Shown here piece by piece: positions 34,741-42,778 of a DNA stretch of 64,000 nucleotides (position 1 is the first letter of the stretch; every line of letters begins with the position of its first letter). The position numbers and the translations under genes are program-made. Source of the stretch: Planctomycetota bacterium (GTDB lineage: Bacteria > Planctomycetota > Phycisphaerae > Phycisphaerales > Phycisphaeraceae). The stretch is taken from assembly GCA_024279865.1 (NCBI GenBank), contig JAJRRC010000063.1:1-64000 (forward strand), read 5' to 3'. The notes beneath the pieces were generated by a model that searched no databases, was not told where the DNA came from, and was given only the letters and a program-made list of their open reading frames with translations.

Positions 34741-34896
34741 AGTTATCAGCTATCAGCTATCAGTAAGAGAAGATATTAGAATGGAAGCCGAAGATAGGGA
34801 AGTTTCAGAAGAAAATGCCCCTTTTACTTTGGAACGACAAGCATGCTCTTTCTGACTCCCCTCTTACTGATAGCTGATAGCTGACAACTGATAGCT
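34741..34896. repeat. Inverted-repeat element with 29-bp arms (best copy)
   Basis: The left arm 34741-34769 and the right arm 34861-34889 are inverted repeats with one mismatch in 29 bases, built of TATCAGC heptamers and ending in AGTAAGAG. They flank a 91-bp, A/G-rich centre without a gene. Both ends touch genes: it begins 20 bases from the hisA start and ends within 60 bases of the oxidoreductase start. The symmetry argues for a MITE-like unit or a transcribed hairpin. Confidence 0.8.
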
Positions 34897-34953
34897 CCCA
34901 ATTCGTACCGCACCGATTTGCAAAAATTCGACAAAAAGGTATCCTTCTGCGCT

Positions 34954-36297
34954 ATGAGCAATCCCAGAGAAATTAACGTCGCTATTCTCGGCGGTGGTAT
35001 GTTCTTTCAGGACATCATTGGCCAGTCCTTTAAGGACTTTGCCAAGGGTGGTATTAGCGGCGCTCTGACGAGTATTGGCATGAGCCACTTGGCCCCGGCA
35101 GTCGCTGATGTCAAAATCAATGTGGTTGCCATCGGAACCCACAGCCAAAAGTCCGGAACCGCAGGCAAACTCGTCCAATGGTTCAAACAAGACTTCCCCG
35201 ATAGCAACATTCAAGCACGCTACGGCGACACCGTCTGGAAAGACATTTTCGCCCAAGACAAACCCGATGTGCTGTTCGTGGCCACGCCTGACCATCTGCA
35301 CCATCAGCCAATTCTCGACGCACTCGATGCTGGCTGTGATGTCATCACTGAAAAACCGCTTTGCTTGACCACCGATCAAGCCGATGCCATCATCGCCAAA
35401 GCTCAAGAAAAACAACTCATTGTCTCCGTGGACATGCACAAGCGATACGACCCGTTCGTGCGAGAAATGCTCACCAACGCAGAAGCGAAATACGGCCCCA
35501 TCAATCGCATCCGAGCCGTCCTCGAAGAACCCCTCCAAGTCAGCACCGAAGTCTTTGCCTGGGCTGAAAAATCCAACCCCTTCGCCTACGTCGGCTGTCA
35601 TTGGCTTGATGTCGTGCATCACTATCTCAAAGTCAAACCGCTGGCGGTCTATGCCACCGGACAAAAAAACCTCTTGGCCAACTGGGACAAACACCACCTG
35701 GAAATTGCCAAGCGAAAGAACCTCGACCCCACGACCTTCAAACGTCAACATGCCATCCAAACATGGGACAGTCTAGATGTGGCGGTGACCTACGACCATG
35801 GCATGCGTGGTGATTACAATAACAATTGGATCAACCCCCAGGAATTTGAAGGGGCGGTCAACCAAGAAATCGAAGTGTACGGCATCTACGGACGAGGGAT
35901 GGTCGATCAACAAGACCGAGGCTTCCGCGAAACCGTCACCGGCGACGGCTCACGCACACGCAACCCAACCTTCGGCGGACGCGTGCAACACCAAGGCGGC
36001 AATCTTGAACTCTTCGGCTACGGAAAAGCCTCCATCGTCTCAGGCTTACTGGCGGTCATCCGCAGACGTATCCTTGGCGAATCCTATGACAGCCTAAACG
36101 AAACTTATCCAACGGCTGCAAGCCAACGTGACGTGGTACGAATCATTGAAGCAGCGGGCATTGTCGCGGAGAAAAACTTCCAGGCCATGCAAAACGGGCA
36201 AGGCGCTCCCGTCAGTGCCAACCCCACCGGCAACAACATCGAAATCATCGAACCCTACCCCCCCCCCCCCGGAACCCCCGGAAGTTTCCCCCTGTAA
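34954..36297 (+). CDS. Gfo/Idh/MocA-family NAD(P)-dependent oxidoreductase
   Basis: 447 residues from the ATG at 34954 (a TTG at 34918 would add 12). The Rossmann start is INVAILGGGMFFQD, an extended variant of the GxGxxG loop. VATPDHLHHQPIL and the catalytic-Lys motif VITEKPLCL are typical, followed by VDMHKRYDPF and the C-terminal beta-sheet domain. These enzymes oxidise or reduce sugars and cyclitols. There is no Tat signal, so it is cytoplasmic. The last 15 residues (YPPPPGTPGSFPL) are encoded by a C-tract with CCCCCGGAA units and look like an added tail. Substrate unknown. Confidence 0.88.
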   Translation: MSNPREINVAILGGGMFFQDIIGQSFKDFAKGGISGALTSIGMSHLAPAVADVKINVVAIGTHSQKSGTAGKLVQWFKQDFPDSNIQARYGDTVWKDIFAQDKPDVLFVATPDHLHHQPILDALDAGCDVITEKPLCLTTDQADAIIAKAQEKQLIVSVDMHKRYDPFVREMLTNAEAKYGPINRIRAVLEEPLQVSTEVFAWAEKSNPFAYVGCHWLDVVHHYLKVKPLAVYATGQKNLLANWDKHHLEIAKRKNLDPTTFKRQHAIQTWDSLDVAVTYDHGMRGDYNNNWINPQEFEGAVNQEIEVYGIYGRGMVDQQDRGFRETVTGDGSRTRNPTFGGRVQHQGGNLELFGYGKASIVSGLLAVIRRRILGESYDSLNETYPTAASQRDVVRIIEAAGIVAEKNFQAMQNGQGAPVSANPTGNNIEIIEPYPPPPGTPGSFPL

Positions 36298-36339
36298 AAC
36301 ATATCTGTGTCGAGGGTTTTTTAGAACATCAATTCAATC

Positions 36340-36401
36340 GCCACAAAAAAAAACACGAAAAACAAAGTTCTGTTTTTGCGCCTTTTTGTGTTTTTTGTGG
36401 C
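36340..36401. terminator. Long A/T-rich inverted repeat between convergent genes
   Basis: GCCACAAAAA...CACGAAAAA (36340-36362) pairs with TTTTTGTGTTTTTTGTGGC (36383-36401). It lies between the oxidoreductase (plus) and the carbonic-anhydrase-like gene (minus) and could end both transcripts. Similar GCCACAAAAAACACAAAAA repeats are common in many genomes, so it may equally be a dispersed repeat. Confidence 0.5.
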
Positions 36402-36438
36402 TATTTCTTCCCTTCCCTCCTATTCCCATGCAAATCAA

Positions 36439-36981
36439 TTAATCACAGGTGCGTTCGCTTTGATTGCCATCCCACGGCCGAACCGTAGGATCATGGGGAC
36501 TCTCCACATGCTGGCGTACCAGTTTCAAATAATGCCTAGGCAATTTCAAGAGATAGGATTTTTCCTGATCGGTTGTTTGACGCACGATCTTGCCAGGCAC
36601 GCCCATCACCACGCTATCATCAGGCACCACCATCCCCGGCGGAACAACCGCCCCTGCAGCAATCAAACATCGCTTGCCCACACGTGAACCGCCCAGTAAC
36701 GTCGCACTCATGCCAATCAAAGACCCATCGCCCACTTCAATCCCATGCAAAATCGCGCTATGGCCAATCGTTACATCACTTCCAATGGTATTGGCCACGG
36801 TATGGTCACAATGAATCACCGCATTGTCCTGCACATTGGTACAAGAACCGATGCTGATCGGCGCGACATCCCCACGGACAGAAGCGCCGTACCAGATGTT
36901 CACATTTTCGCCCAGCGTTAATTCGCCCAGTACGGTTGCTGTGTTGGCAATGTACACGTCTTGGATTTTTTCAAAGCTCAT
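36439..36981 (-). CDS. Gamma-carbonic-anhydrase-like left-handed beta-helix protein
   Basis: About 180 residues from the ATG at 36981, where the family begins (SFEKIQDVYIANTATVLGEL); ATGs at 37032 and 37035 would add about 18. Hexapeptide repeats form the beta-helix. The three zinc ligands of the Cam/YrdA family are present in VIHCDH and IGHSAILHG, with NVQDNAVIH matching the active-site rim. Many such proteins lack measured carbonic anhydrase activity, so only the fold and metal site are sure. It is divergent from the small secreted protein at 37034. Confidence 0.85.
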   Translation of the reverse strand: MSFEKIQDVYIANTATVLGELTLGENVNIWYGASVRGDVAPISIGSCTNVQDNAVIHCDHTVANTIGSDVTIGHSAILHGIEVGDGSLIGMSATLLGGSRVGKRCLIAAGAVVPPGMVVPDDSVVMGVPGKIVRQTTDQEKSYLLKLPRHYLKLVRQHVESPHDPTVRPWDGNQSERTCD

Positions 36982-37033
36982 GTCTGTATTATTCAAATTG
37001 ACAGGCCATTTGTCGAAGCTATGATTCTCCATC

Positions 37034-37447
37034 ATGCGGTCAAGACGATTTCGCATCGCGTTTTTGCTGTTTTTGGGACTCTGGTTCGGCATCGTCGTTC
37101 CCGGTCACCAACGAGGGCAACTCACGCTCCCAGGGACTTCTGCGAACCTGGCCTATGGCAAAGCAGCCATTTCCAATGCATCCTGTTGCCCCGCGAATTT
37201 TGGAAATTCTTCTAAGGCGACTGCTGGGGATAATGCTGGGGAAACTTCCGGGGGAAAGCCCACACGGGCCGACCAACAACGCTGCGCGATGTGTCAATAC
37301 ATGGCCACGCTCCTTCCCCCTCCACCGGTCTTGTTCGTCCCCACCTATCAGCGTTTGAAAATTCAACGCCAATACATTGAACAAAACCTTTGCCCCGTGG
37401 GTTTGGCCATTGGCTCAGTCCCAGGCCGTTCCCCTCCCCACGCCTAA
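37034..37447 (+). CDS. Small secreted Cys-containing protein of unknown function
   Basis: 137 residues with a signal peptide (MRSRRFRIAFLLFLGLWFGIV) and, in the mature part, CCP (about 51-53), CAMCQYM (about 84-90) and one late Cys. A Gly/Ser/Thr patch is coded by CTTCCGGGGGAAAGCC. The pattern is reminiscent of short DUF2946-like proteins near copper genes, but this is only a resemblance. The start is within bases of longer alternatives for the divergent gene. Not recognised otherwise. Confidence 0.55.
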   Translation: MRSRRFRIAFLLFLGLWFGIVVPGHQRGQLTLPGTSANLAYGKAAISNASCCPANFGNSSKATAGDNAGETSGGKPTRADQQRCAMCQYMATLLPPPPVLFVPTYQRLKIQRQYIEQNLCPVGLAIGSVPGRSPPHA

Positions 37448-37641
37448 AACCTTTCTACGCCCATACCATTGATTCGCTTGGCCTAAATGAAGTCTGGCCT
37501 GCGCGCAAACCGCAAGGCTACCGCTCTCATCATCGGTCCACGCGAACGAACTGGGTATGACACATCAATCCACAGGCCACACGGCCACGCCTGCTTGAAC
37601 CTGCGTTTATCACGCATTGTCATCTCTCTACATTCAAAGCC

Positions 37642-37662
37642 AAGAGACCTCCTGCGTCTCTT
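37642..37662 (+). promoter_or_regulatory. Hairpin in the pseudopilin leader
   Basis: AAGAGAC-CTCCTGC-GTCTCTT forms a perfect 7-bp stem 30 bases before the start codon at 37692. There is no U-run, so it is more likely a leader structure or mRNA stabiliser than a terminator. AAGGA (37678-37682) follows as ribosome-binding site. Confidence 0.35.
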
Positions 37663-37691
37663 GAACATCGATCCTCTAAGGACTTTTATCT

Positions 37692-38414
37692 ATGAAACCG
37701 CCCGCAACACAGCCTAAAACATCGGCTTTTACCCTCATTGAACTTCTGGTGGTCATTTCAATCATCGCTCTTTTGATCGGAATCCTTCTCCCAGCACTGG
37801 CAAAGGCCCGCAAAAGCGCCCAAGCCTCCCAGTGTCTCTCTAGCTCCCGACAGCACGGCACTGGCATGATCAGCTATGCCACCGACAACAAAGAAGCGGT
37901 TTACCCCACCTCTGCTATGAGTGGTGGAACCCCTTGGATCACCGTACTCAGTAACCAAAACTACATTGACGCCACCAGCGGCATCCATCGCTGCCCCACC
38001 GACCCATCCACCGATTGGGCCACTCCAAACCGTGTGACGTCTTATGCCATCAACGGCTACCTTGCCCCCAATCACAATCCCTACCGAGGCATTCGCATGG
38101 AAGATATCACTCAGGCCAGTGACAAAATCCTCGTCGCGGAAACCGCAGACAATCACAATAGAGATCATGTGATGCCGATGTACTGGGGAACTGACGCAGC
38201 AATCCACAATGACATGATGGCCACCATGGCCCGCATGGTCGAACTGGACATGATGAGCAAGACACCCAAGAGCATTGCCCGCAATCGTCACAGTAATGGT
38301 GCGAACTATGCCTTTGCCGACGGACATGGCGCACAGCATCATTTTATTGACACTTGGGACGACACCAACACCAGCAGCAACCGAATCATCGACTGGTATG
38401 ATCCAAAGTTTTAA
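37692..38414 (+). CDS. Type II secretion/pilin-like prepilin protein (planctomycete H-x-DG type)
   Basis: 240 residues with a class III prepilin leader: AFTLIELLVVISIIALLIG (12-30), cleaved before the Phe by a prepilin peptidase, with the conserved Glu five residues on. The C-terminal part ends in SIARNRHSNGANYAFADGHG, the RH...DGH pattern found in the hugely expanded DUF1559-like pseudopilin families of planctomycetes. Role unknown; probably a surface or secretion pseudopilus subunit. No other secretion gene is near. A strong hairpin terminator follows at 38430. Confidence 0.88.
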   Translation: MKPPATQPKTSAFTLIELLVVISIIALLIGILLPALAKARKSAQASQCLSSSRQHGTGMISYATDNKEAVYPTSAMSGGTPWITVLSNQNYIDATSGIHRCPTDPSTDWATPNRVTSYAINGYLAPNHNPYRGIRMEDITQASDKILVAETADNHNRDHVMPMYWGTDAAIHNDMMATMARMVELDMMSKTPKSIARNRHSNGANYAFADGHGAQHHFIDTWDDTNTSSNRIIDWYDPKF

Positions 38415-38429
38415 TCAATCAAGAATGAG

Positions 38430-38470
38430 GGTCGCTTCTGTTGATGTCTAAAACATTAACAGAAGCGGCC
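38430..38470. terminator. Bidirectional hairpin terminator
   Basis: GGTCGCTTCTGTT (38430-38442) pairs with AACAGAAGCGGCC (38458-38470), 13 bp with one G-T pair and a 15-base loop. It lies exactly between the pseudopilin (plus) and the ceramidase-like gene (minus), whose stop codons are 16 and 3 bases away. Confidence 0.75.
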
Positions 38471-38472
38471 AG

Positions 38473-39822
38473 TCATGGCGTATGTTCGATCTGACATTTC
38501 GGCGTGGCGGCACGCTTGAGCAATTCAAGATGTTGTTCGACGAGTAGGTCGTCAATGTTTTCCGCTAAGCCGTAGCCGTTGTAGCCTCGTTGCATCCAGA
38601 CTTCGTAACCTTCGCGGTGAGAGGCTTCTCGGGTGGTGAAGTAACCGAAGTATCCATTGGAAACGCTGGTGCACAAGGTGTATGCGAAGGGGCTGTATTT
38701 TCTGAGCCTCAAGGAGATATCCGAAAACACTTCGCCAGGGAATGGGATAAGGACCAGAGGACCGAGGCGTAGAATGGTCTGCTTATATTCTTTGCCTTCG
38801 ACAGGTGTGGATTCATAAGCATCGACGACTTTACGCCACTTGACGTAGTCATAGGTCAGAGCTCCAAAGCCTTCCTTGGCATGTTCAAATTCTTTGAGCT
38901 TGGCTTGAGCTTCTTGAAGCGGAGGCAGTGGTGCGTATTTAAACAAGATGTCTTGGGTGGTTAAGCCCAGCTCGATATGTTTATGCCAAAACTTGATATC
39001 GATGTAGGTTTGCAACGCATCGGTGGCTGCTCGATAGCCGACTTCTCGAATGGCATGAAGGCCCATGCCACCGCCGGCAGAAAATGCGTTTTTATTTTTG
39101 TTTAACCCGTTAGATCGAGGTCCCACATCGCCGAGACTTCCATTGACAAAGACAACGGGAACCCCGGTTTGATCTTCGACTCGGTCGATCATGATGCCGG
39201 GCCAGTCACGGGTCACGGTTCGGTTGGAGCTATAAGCCGTTGGATGAGCGCCGTAGTGGATGAGCGTGGCAACGGGTCCATGCTGAGATTCAAACCGCAC
39301 CACGGTCATGGTGGGGTCGTAAGGTCCAAGTGGATTGCCATCAAAAGAGGTCTTGTTATTTGGAGAAACAGATCGACGGTTTACGCCTGTTTTACTTTGA
39401 ATGGTTCCGATGCCCATTTTCACAGGCTGCAAATTTCTTTCTGCCAGCACAACCGATTCAACGATATGCGGAGTCACGTCTTGAATGTATTGGGCTTCGC
39501 GTTTTCCCCAGCCTGGGATTTCGATTGTATTGGCGGTGGAATGGGAATGGCTCGTGGTAATGATAATATGTTCGGATGGAATACCTGTTTTTTCGGTAAT
39601 TTTTTTACGAATGGAGAAAACTTCTTCTTCCATAATACCAACCCAGTCAAGGTTGATGAGGGCGGTTTTGATATTGCCTTGCAAAAAAACAAGCGTGGTA
39701 GCTGCAAGGCGATCTAAGATTTCCTCGGCAGGACGTTCTTCAATGCCATAGCCACCTAGACGAACACCCAGATCAGGCGTGACATCTGTTCGCCCTACGC
39801 CAACACTTAATTTTTCTGTCAT
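38473..39822 (-). CDS. Neutral/alkaline ceramidase-like hydrolase
   Basis: 449 residues from the ATG at 39822 (a TTG at 39837 adds five). It resembles the N-terminal catalytic domain of neutral ceramidases: VGVGRTDVTPDLGVRLGGYG at the start, LINLDWVGI, then the zinc-site block IIITTSHSHSTAN and later VATLIHYGAHPTAYS and FVNGSLGDVGPR. Ceramidases cut the amide bond of ceramide; bacterial and planctomycete relatives of this size lack the C-terminal Ig-like domain and their substrates are unknown. No signal peptide is seen. It is convergent to the pseudopilin with a shared terminator. Confidence 0.78.
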   Translation of the reverse strand: MTEKLSVGVGRTDVTPDLGVRLGGYGIEERPAEEILDRLAATTLVFLQGNIKTALINLDWVGIMEEEVFSIRKKITEKTGIPSEHIIITTSHSHSTANTIEIPGWGKREAQYIQDVTPHIVESVVLAERNLQPVKMGIGTIQSKTGVNRRSVSPNNKTSFDGNPLGPYDPTMTVVRFESQHGPVATLIHYGAHPTAYSSNRTVTRDWPGIMIDRVEDQTGVPVVFVNGSLGDVGPRSNGLNKNKNAFSAGGGMGLHAIREVGYRAATDALQTYIDIKFWHKHIELGLTTQDILFKYAPLPPLQEAQAKLKEFEHAKEGFGALTYDYVKWRKVVDAYESTPVEGKEYKQTILRLGPLVLIPFPGEVFSDISLRLRKYSPFAYTLCTSVSNGYFGYFTTREASHREGYEVWMQRGYNGYGLAENIDDLLVEQHLELLKRAATPKCQIEHTP

Positions 39823-39883
39823 TGTTTTTCTTTTCAAAAATGTACACGAATTCCAATTTTCAATGAAACATATTTAAGAAGCT

Positions 39884-39889
39884 ATTATA
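39884..39889 (-). promoter_or_regulatory. Possible -10 box of the ceramidase-like gene
   Basis: On the minus strand TATAAT stands about 60 bases before the ATG at 39822. A -35 box at correct spacing is weak (around CTGTCC), so this is only a candidate. Confidence 0.3.
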
Positions 39890-40000
39890 GGAATAAATTT
39901 GATTGCGGACAGATTAAGTTAAGACAAGTATTTGTTTGCAGATTCAACGTTGTCTCCATAGCATCACTGGCGTGAGAGCCTTTTACCTCAAGGAACCAAA

Positions 40001-40603
40001 ATGAATACCATTGAAGCCATTCAAGCCCGCCGTTCTGTGAAGCACTTTGATCCTTTTCATCTCATGACCGAAGCCCAGGAAAAAGAGCTTCTCTCTTTGG
40101 CGATGCTTTCGCCGACGGCGTTTAACATTCAACACTGGAAATTCGTGGTCATCAAAGATGTTGAACTTCGTAAGCAGATCAAGGCTGCTGCTTGGAATCA
40201 AGATCAAGTCACCGACAGTTCATTGTTTATTGTGGTTTGTGCGGACCTCAAAGCTTGGGAGAAAAACCCATCTCGTTATTGGGTCAACGCACCAAAGGAA
40301 GTGGGAGAATTTATGGTTCCCGCGATTGATGGTTATTATCGTGGCAATGACCGGGCCCAACGTGATGAGGCCATGCGTTCTTGTGGCATTGCCGCTCAAA
40401 CACTGATGCTTGCCACCAAAGCAATGGGCTACGATTCCTGCCCCATGGATGGATTTGATTTTGAAAAGGTCGGCAAATTAATCAACTTGCCCGACGATCA
40501 TCTCATTGCGTTGTGCGTTGCCATTGGCAAAGCAGTCGAGCCTGCTCGACCCCGGGGAGGCCAGCTTGAGATGGATGAAGTAATTCTCACGGATCGGTTT
40601 TAA
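40001..40603 (+). CDS. Nitroreductase-family flavoprotein
   Basis: 200 residues: EAIQARRSVKHFDP at the start (FMN phosphate-binding Arg pair), LAMLSPTAFNIQHWKFVVI and the C-terminal GYDSCPMDGFDFEKV and LCVAIGKAVEPARPR blocks of the NfsB/NfnB group. Reduces nitro compounds, quinones or flavins with NAD(P)H and FMN, in the cytosol. AAGGAACC lies six bases before the ATG. It is single; its natural substrate cannot be told. Confidence 0.92.
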   Translation: MNTIEAIQARRSVKHFDPFHLMTEAQEKELLSLAMLSPTAFNIQHWKFVVIKDVELRKQIKAAAWNQDQVTDSSLFIVVCADLKAWEKNPSRYWVNAPKEVGEFMVPAIDGYYRGNDRAQRDEAMRSCGIAAQTLMLATKAMGYDSCPMDGFDFEKVGKLINLPDDHLIALCVAIGKAVEPARPRGGQLEMDEVILTDRF

Positions 40604-40797
40604 CGCAACACCACCTGGGACAGGCATAATCCGACTTCAGAAGACTTCTCGGTTTATAACCTGCGTGTTTGGGGGGCATCCAGTGCTATCAGTGCGATGC
40701 CATTAAAGACAATCCCTCTGTTGTCAGGTGGATTTAATTTCGAAGCATCACACAGGGAGTTGCGATTCTGAATTAAATCCATCGGCATAAAAAAAAC
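40604..40797. other. Intergenic region with a repeat-core remnant
   Basis: AATCCGACTTCAGAAGACTT (40628-40647), then CTCGG, is a decayed copy of the hairpin core of the composite repeats. The remainder shows no gene. Confidence 0.5.
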
Positions 40798-40827
40798 AGC
40801 CCCCCACAACTTGCGTCGTGGGGGGCT
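40798..40827 (-). terminator. Intrinsic terminator of pckG
   Basis: AGCCCCCCAC (40798-40807) and GTGGGGGGCT (40818-40827) form a 10-bp GC-rich stem with a 10-base loop. On the minus strand the stem is followed by eight U. It stands 27 bases after the PEP carboxykinase stop: textbook Rho-independent structure. Confidence 0.93.
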
Positions 40828-40853
40828 GACTATTTTTGATTATCAGATCAGTT

Positions 40854-42674
40854 TTACTTAGCAGCTTCGAGTCGCTGTTTCAGTGCATTGAGCTGATCGT
40901 TGAGTGCTTGTGGCAAACGGTCGCCGAACTTGGCGAAGTGAGCCTTGGCACTGTCGATAAAGGCAAGCCATTCATCGTTCTTGACTGCCAACAGTTCTTG
41001 GATATCTTCGGCTGAGATGTCCAAGCCAGAGAGGTCCAAAGATTCTTCGGTAGGCAAGTGGCCGATGGCAGTTTCGACGGCACCAGCGGTACCTTCGCAA
41101 CGTTCGACGACCCACTTGAGGATGCGGCCATTTTCGCCAAAGCCAGGCCAGAGCCATTTGCCTTCAGCGTTCTTGCGGAACCAGTTAACGTAGAAGACTT
41201 TGGGCATGTTGCTTCCGCCCTTGGCACCCATTTCGAGCCAGTGGGTGAAATAGTCGCCCATGTGGTAGCCGCAGAACGGCAACATGGCCATGGGGTCAAA
41301 TCGCAATTCGCCGAGTCCACCAGCAGCAGCAGCGGTTTTTTCGCTGGCCATGGCAGCACCGAGGAAGGTACCATGTTCCCAATCGAAGGCTTCGAGAGCC
41401 AAGGGCTGGGTGGAGGCGCGACGACCGCCGAAGAGGATGGCATCAATGGCGACGCCAGCAGGGTCTTCCCAGCTATCGGCAATCACAGGACACTGGTGAG
41501 CTGGTGCGGTGAAACGAGCGTTGGGGTGAGCAGCGTTGCGGCCGCAACCGGGGGTCCAGTCCTTGCCTTGCCAATCGATCAGATGATCGGGGGTTGGGCC
41601 GTCGATATCTTCCCACCAGATGTCACCGTCGTCGGTAAGAGCAACGTTGGTGAAGATGCCGTTTTCCTTGATGGAGTTCATGGCATGTGGGTTGGTCGCC
41701 AAGCTGGTACCAGGAGCCACGCCGAAGAAGCCAGCTTCAGGGTTGATGGCGTTAAGTTTGCCATCTTCGCCGAATTTCATCCATGCAATGTCGTCGCCGA
41801 CGCATTCGACTTTCCAGCCGGGGATGGTTGGCTGCATCATAGCCAAGTTGGTTTTGCCACAGGCTGAAGGGAATGCCGCGGCAACATGCTTGACGACACC
41901 TTCAGGGTTGGTGATTTTGAGGATGAGCATATGCTCAGCCATCCAGCCTTCTTCGCGGGCCATGGTCGAAGCAATACGCAGTGCGAAGCATTTTTTGCCG
42001 AGCAAAGCGTTGCCGCCGTAGCCTGAACCGTAGGACCAGATTTCACGGGTTTCGGGGTAATGGGTGATGTATTTGTTGTCACCATCGCAAGGCCACGCCA
42101 CGTCGTCACGGCTATTGCCATCTTTGTCCACGAGTGGGTAACCCACAGAGTGGACACATTTCACAAATTCACCTTCGCTGCCGAGCACATCAAGCACGCC
42201 AGAACCCACGCGGGTCATCAGGTGCATGTTGGCGACCACGTAAGGGCTATCGGAAATTTCCACGCCGATGTGAGCAATGGGTGAACCGACAGGACCCATG
42301 CTAAATGGGATGACATAGAGGGTGCGACCCTGCATGCAGCCATCGTAGAAGCCCTTGAGGGTTTCTTTCATTTCAGCTGCATTCGCCCAGTTGTTCGTTG
42401 GGCCAGCATCTTCTTCTTTTTCGCAGCAGATGTAGGTGCGGTCTTCCACACGGGCCACGTCTGCTGGGTCAGAAAGAACCAATACACTGTTGGGGCGTTT
42501 TTCTTGGTTGAGCCATTGGGCCGAACCAGAATCAACCATCAGATTCAGCATCTTCTGGTATTCATCCTTAGAACCATCGCACCAATAAATGCTCTCTGGT
42601 TTGGTCAAGGAAGCGATTTCCTCCACCCAAGCTAAAAGTTGTTTGTTGGCCGTTGGTGCTTGCACGGTTGTCAT
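40854..42674 (-). CDS. pckG: Phosphoenolpyruvate carboxykinase (GTP)
   Basis: Converts oxaloacetate and GTP into PEP, CO2 and GDP, entry to gluconeogenesis. The 606-residue protein is of the GTP class: hyper-reactive C272 followed by GKTN (273-276) in [18 protein letters not shown], kinase-2 GDDIAWMK (293-300), and substrate-binding blocks [20 protein letters not shown] and [18 protein letters not shown]. No ATP-class signature. Expressed alone: a strong terminator lies behind it and a 17-bp inverted repeat in front (42713). Together with glycerate kinase it suits growth on carbon that must be made into sugars, or amphibolic use of mixed sugars. Confidence 0.97.
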   Translation of the reverse strand: MTTVQAPTANKQLLAWVEEIASLTKPESIYWCDGSKDEYQKMLNLMVDSGSAQWLNQEKRPNSVLVLSDPADVARVEDRTYICCEKEEDAGPTNNWANAAEMKETLKGFYDGCMQGRTLYVIPFSMGPVGSPIAHIGVEISDSPYVVANMHLMTRVGSGVLDVLGSEGEFVKCVHSVGYPLVDKDGNSRDDVAWPCDGDNKYITHYPETREIWSYGSGYGGNALLGKKCFALRIASTMAREEGWMAEHMLILKITNPEGVVKHVAAAFPSACGKTNLAMMQPTIPGWKVECVGDDIAWMKFGEDGKLNAINPEAGFFGVAPGTSLATNPHAMNSIKENGIFTNVALTDDGDIWWEDIDGPTPDHLIDWQGKDWTPGCGRNAAHPNARFTAPAHQCPVIADSWEDPAGVAIDAILFGGRRASTQPLALEAFDWEHGTFLGAAMASEKTAAAAGGLGELRFDPMAMLPFCGYHMGDYFTHWLEMGAKGGSNMPKVFYVNWFRKNAEGKWLWPGFGENGRILKWVVERCEGTAGAVETAIGHLPTEESLDLSGLDISAEDIQELLAVKNDEWLAFIDSAKAHFAKFGDRLPQALNDQLNALKQRLEAAK

Positions 42675-42712
42675 AAGTTTTCCTTTGGAAATAGGTTATG
42701 TGCAAAAAAGTG

Positions 42713-42729
42713 TTTGCGATATCCGCAAA
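42713..42729. promoter_or_regulatory. Inverted repeat upstream of pckG
   Basis: TTTGCG-ATATC-CGCAAA, perfect 6-bp arms with a 5-base centre, 39 bases before the ATG. A size and place fitting an operator for a dimeric regulator. No regulator is identified. Confidence 0.4.
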
Positions 42730-42778
42730 ATCCCCTCCATGGTAGGGAAAATTTATAAATTTGCAACTATTACCCTTG

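Noticed and set aside
34741-34896. Insertion sequence
   Set aside because: Inverted arms are present, but the 91-bp centre has no coding capacity for a transposase; at most a non-autonomous element.
37642-37662. Hairpin as a terminator of the small secreted protein gene
   Set aside because: No U-run follows and it lies 30 bases before another start codon; kept only as a leader structure.
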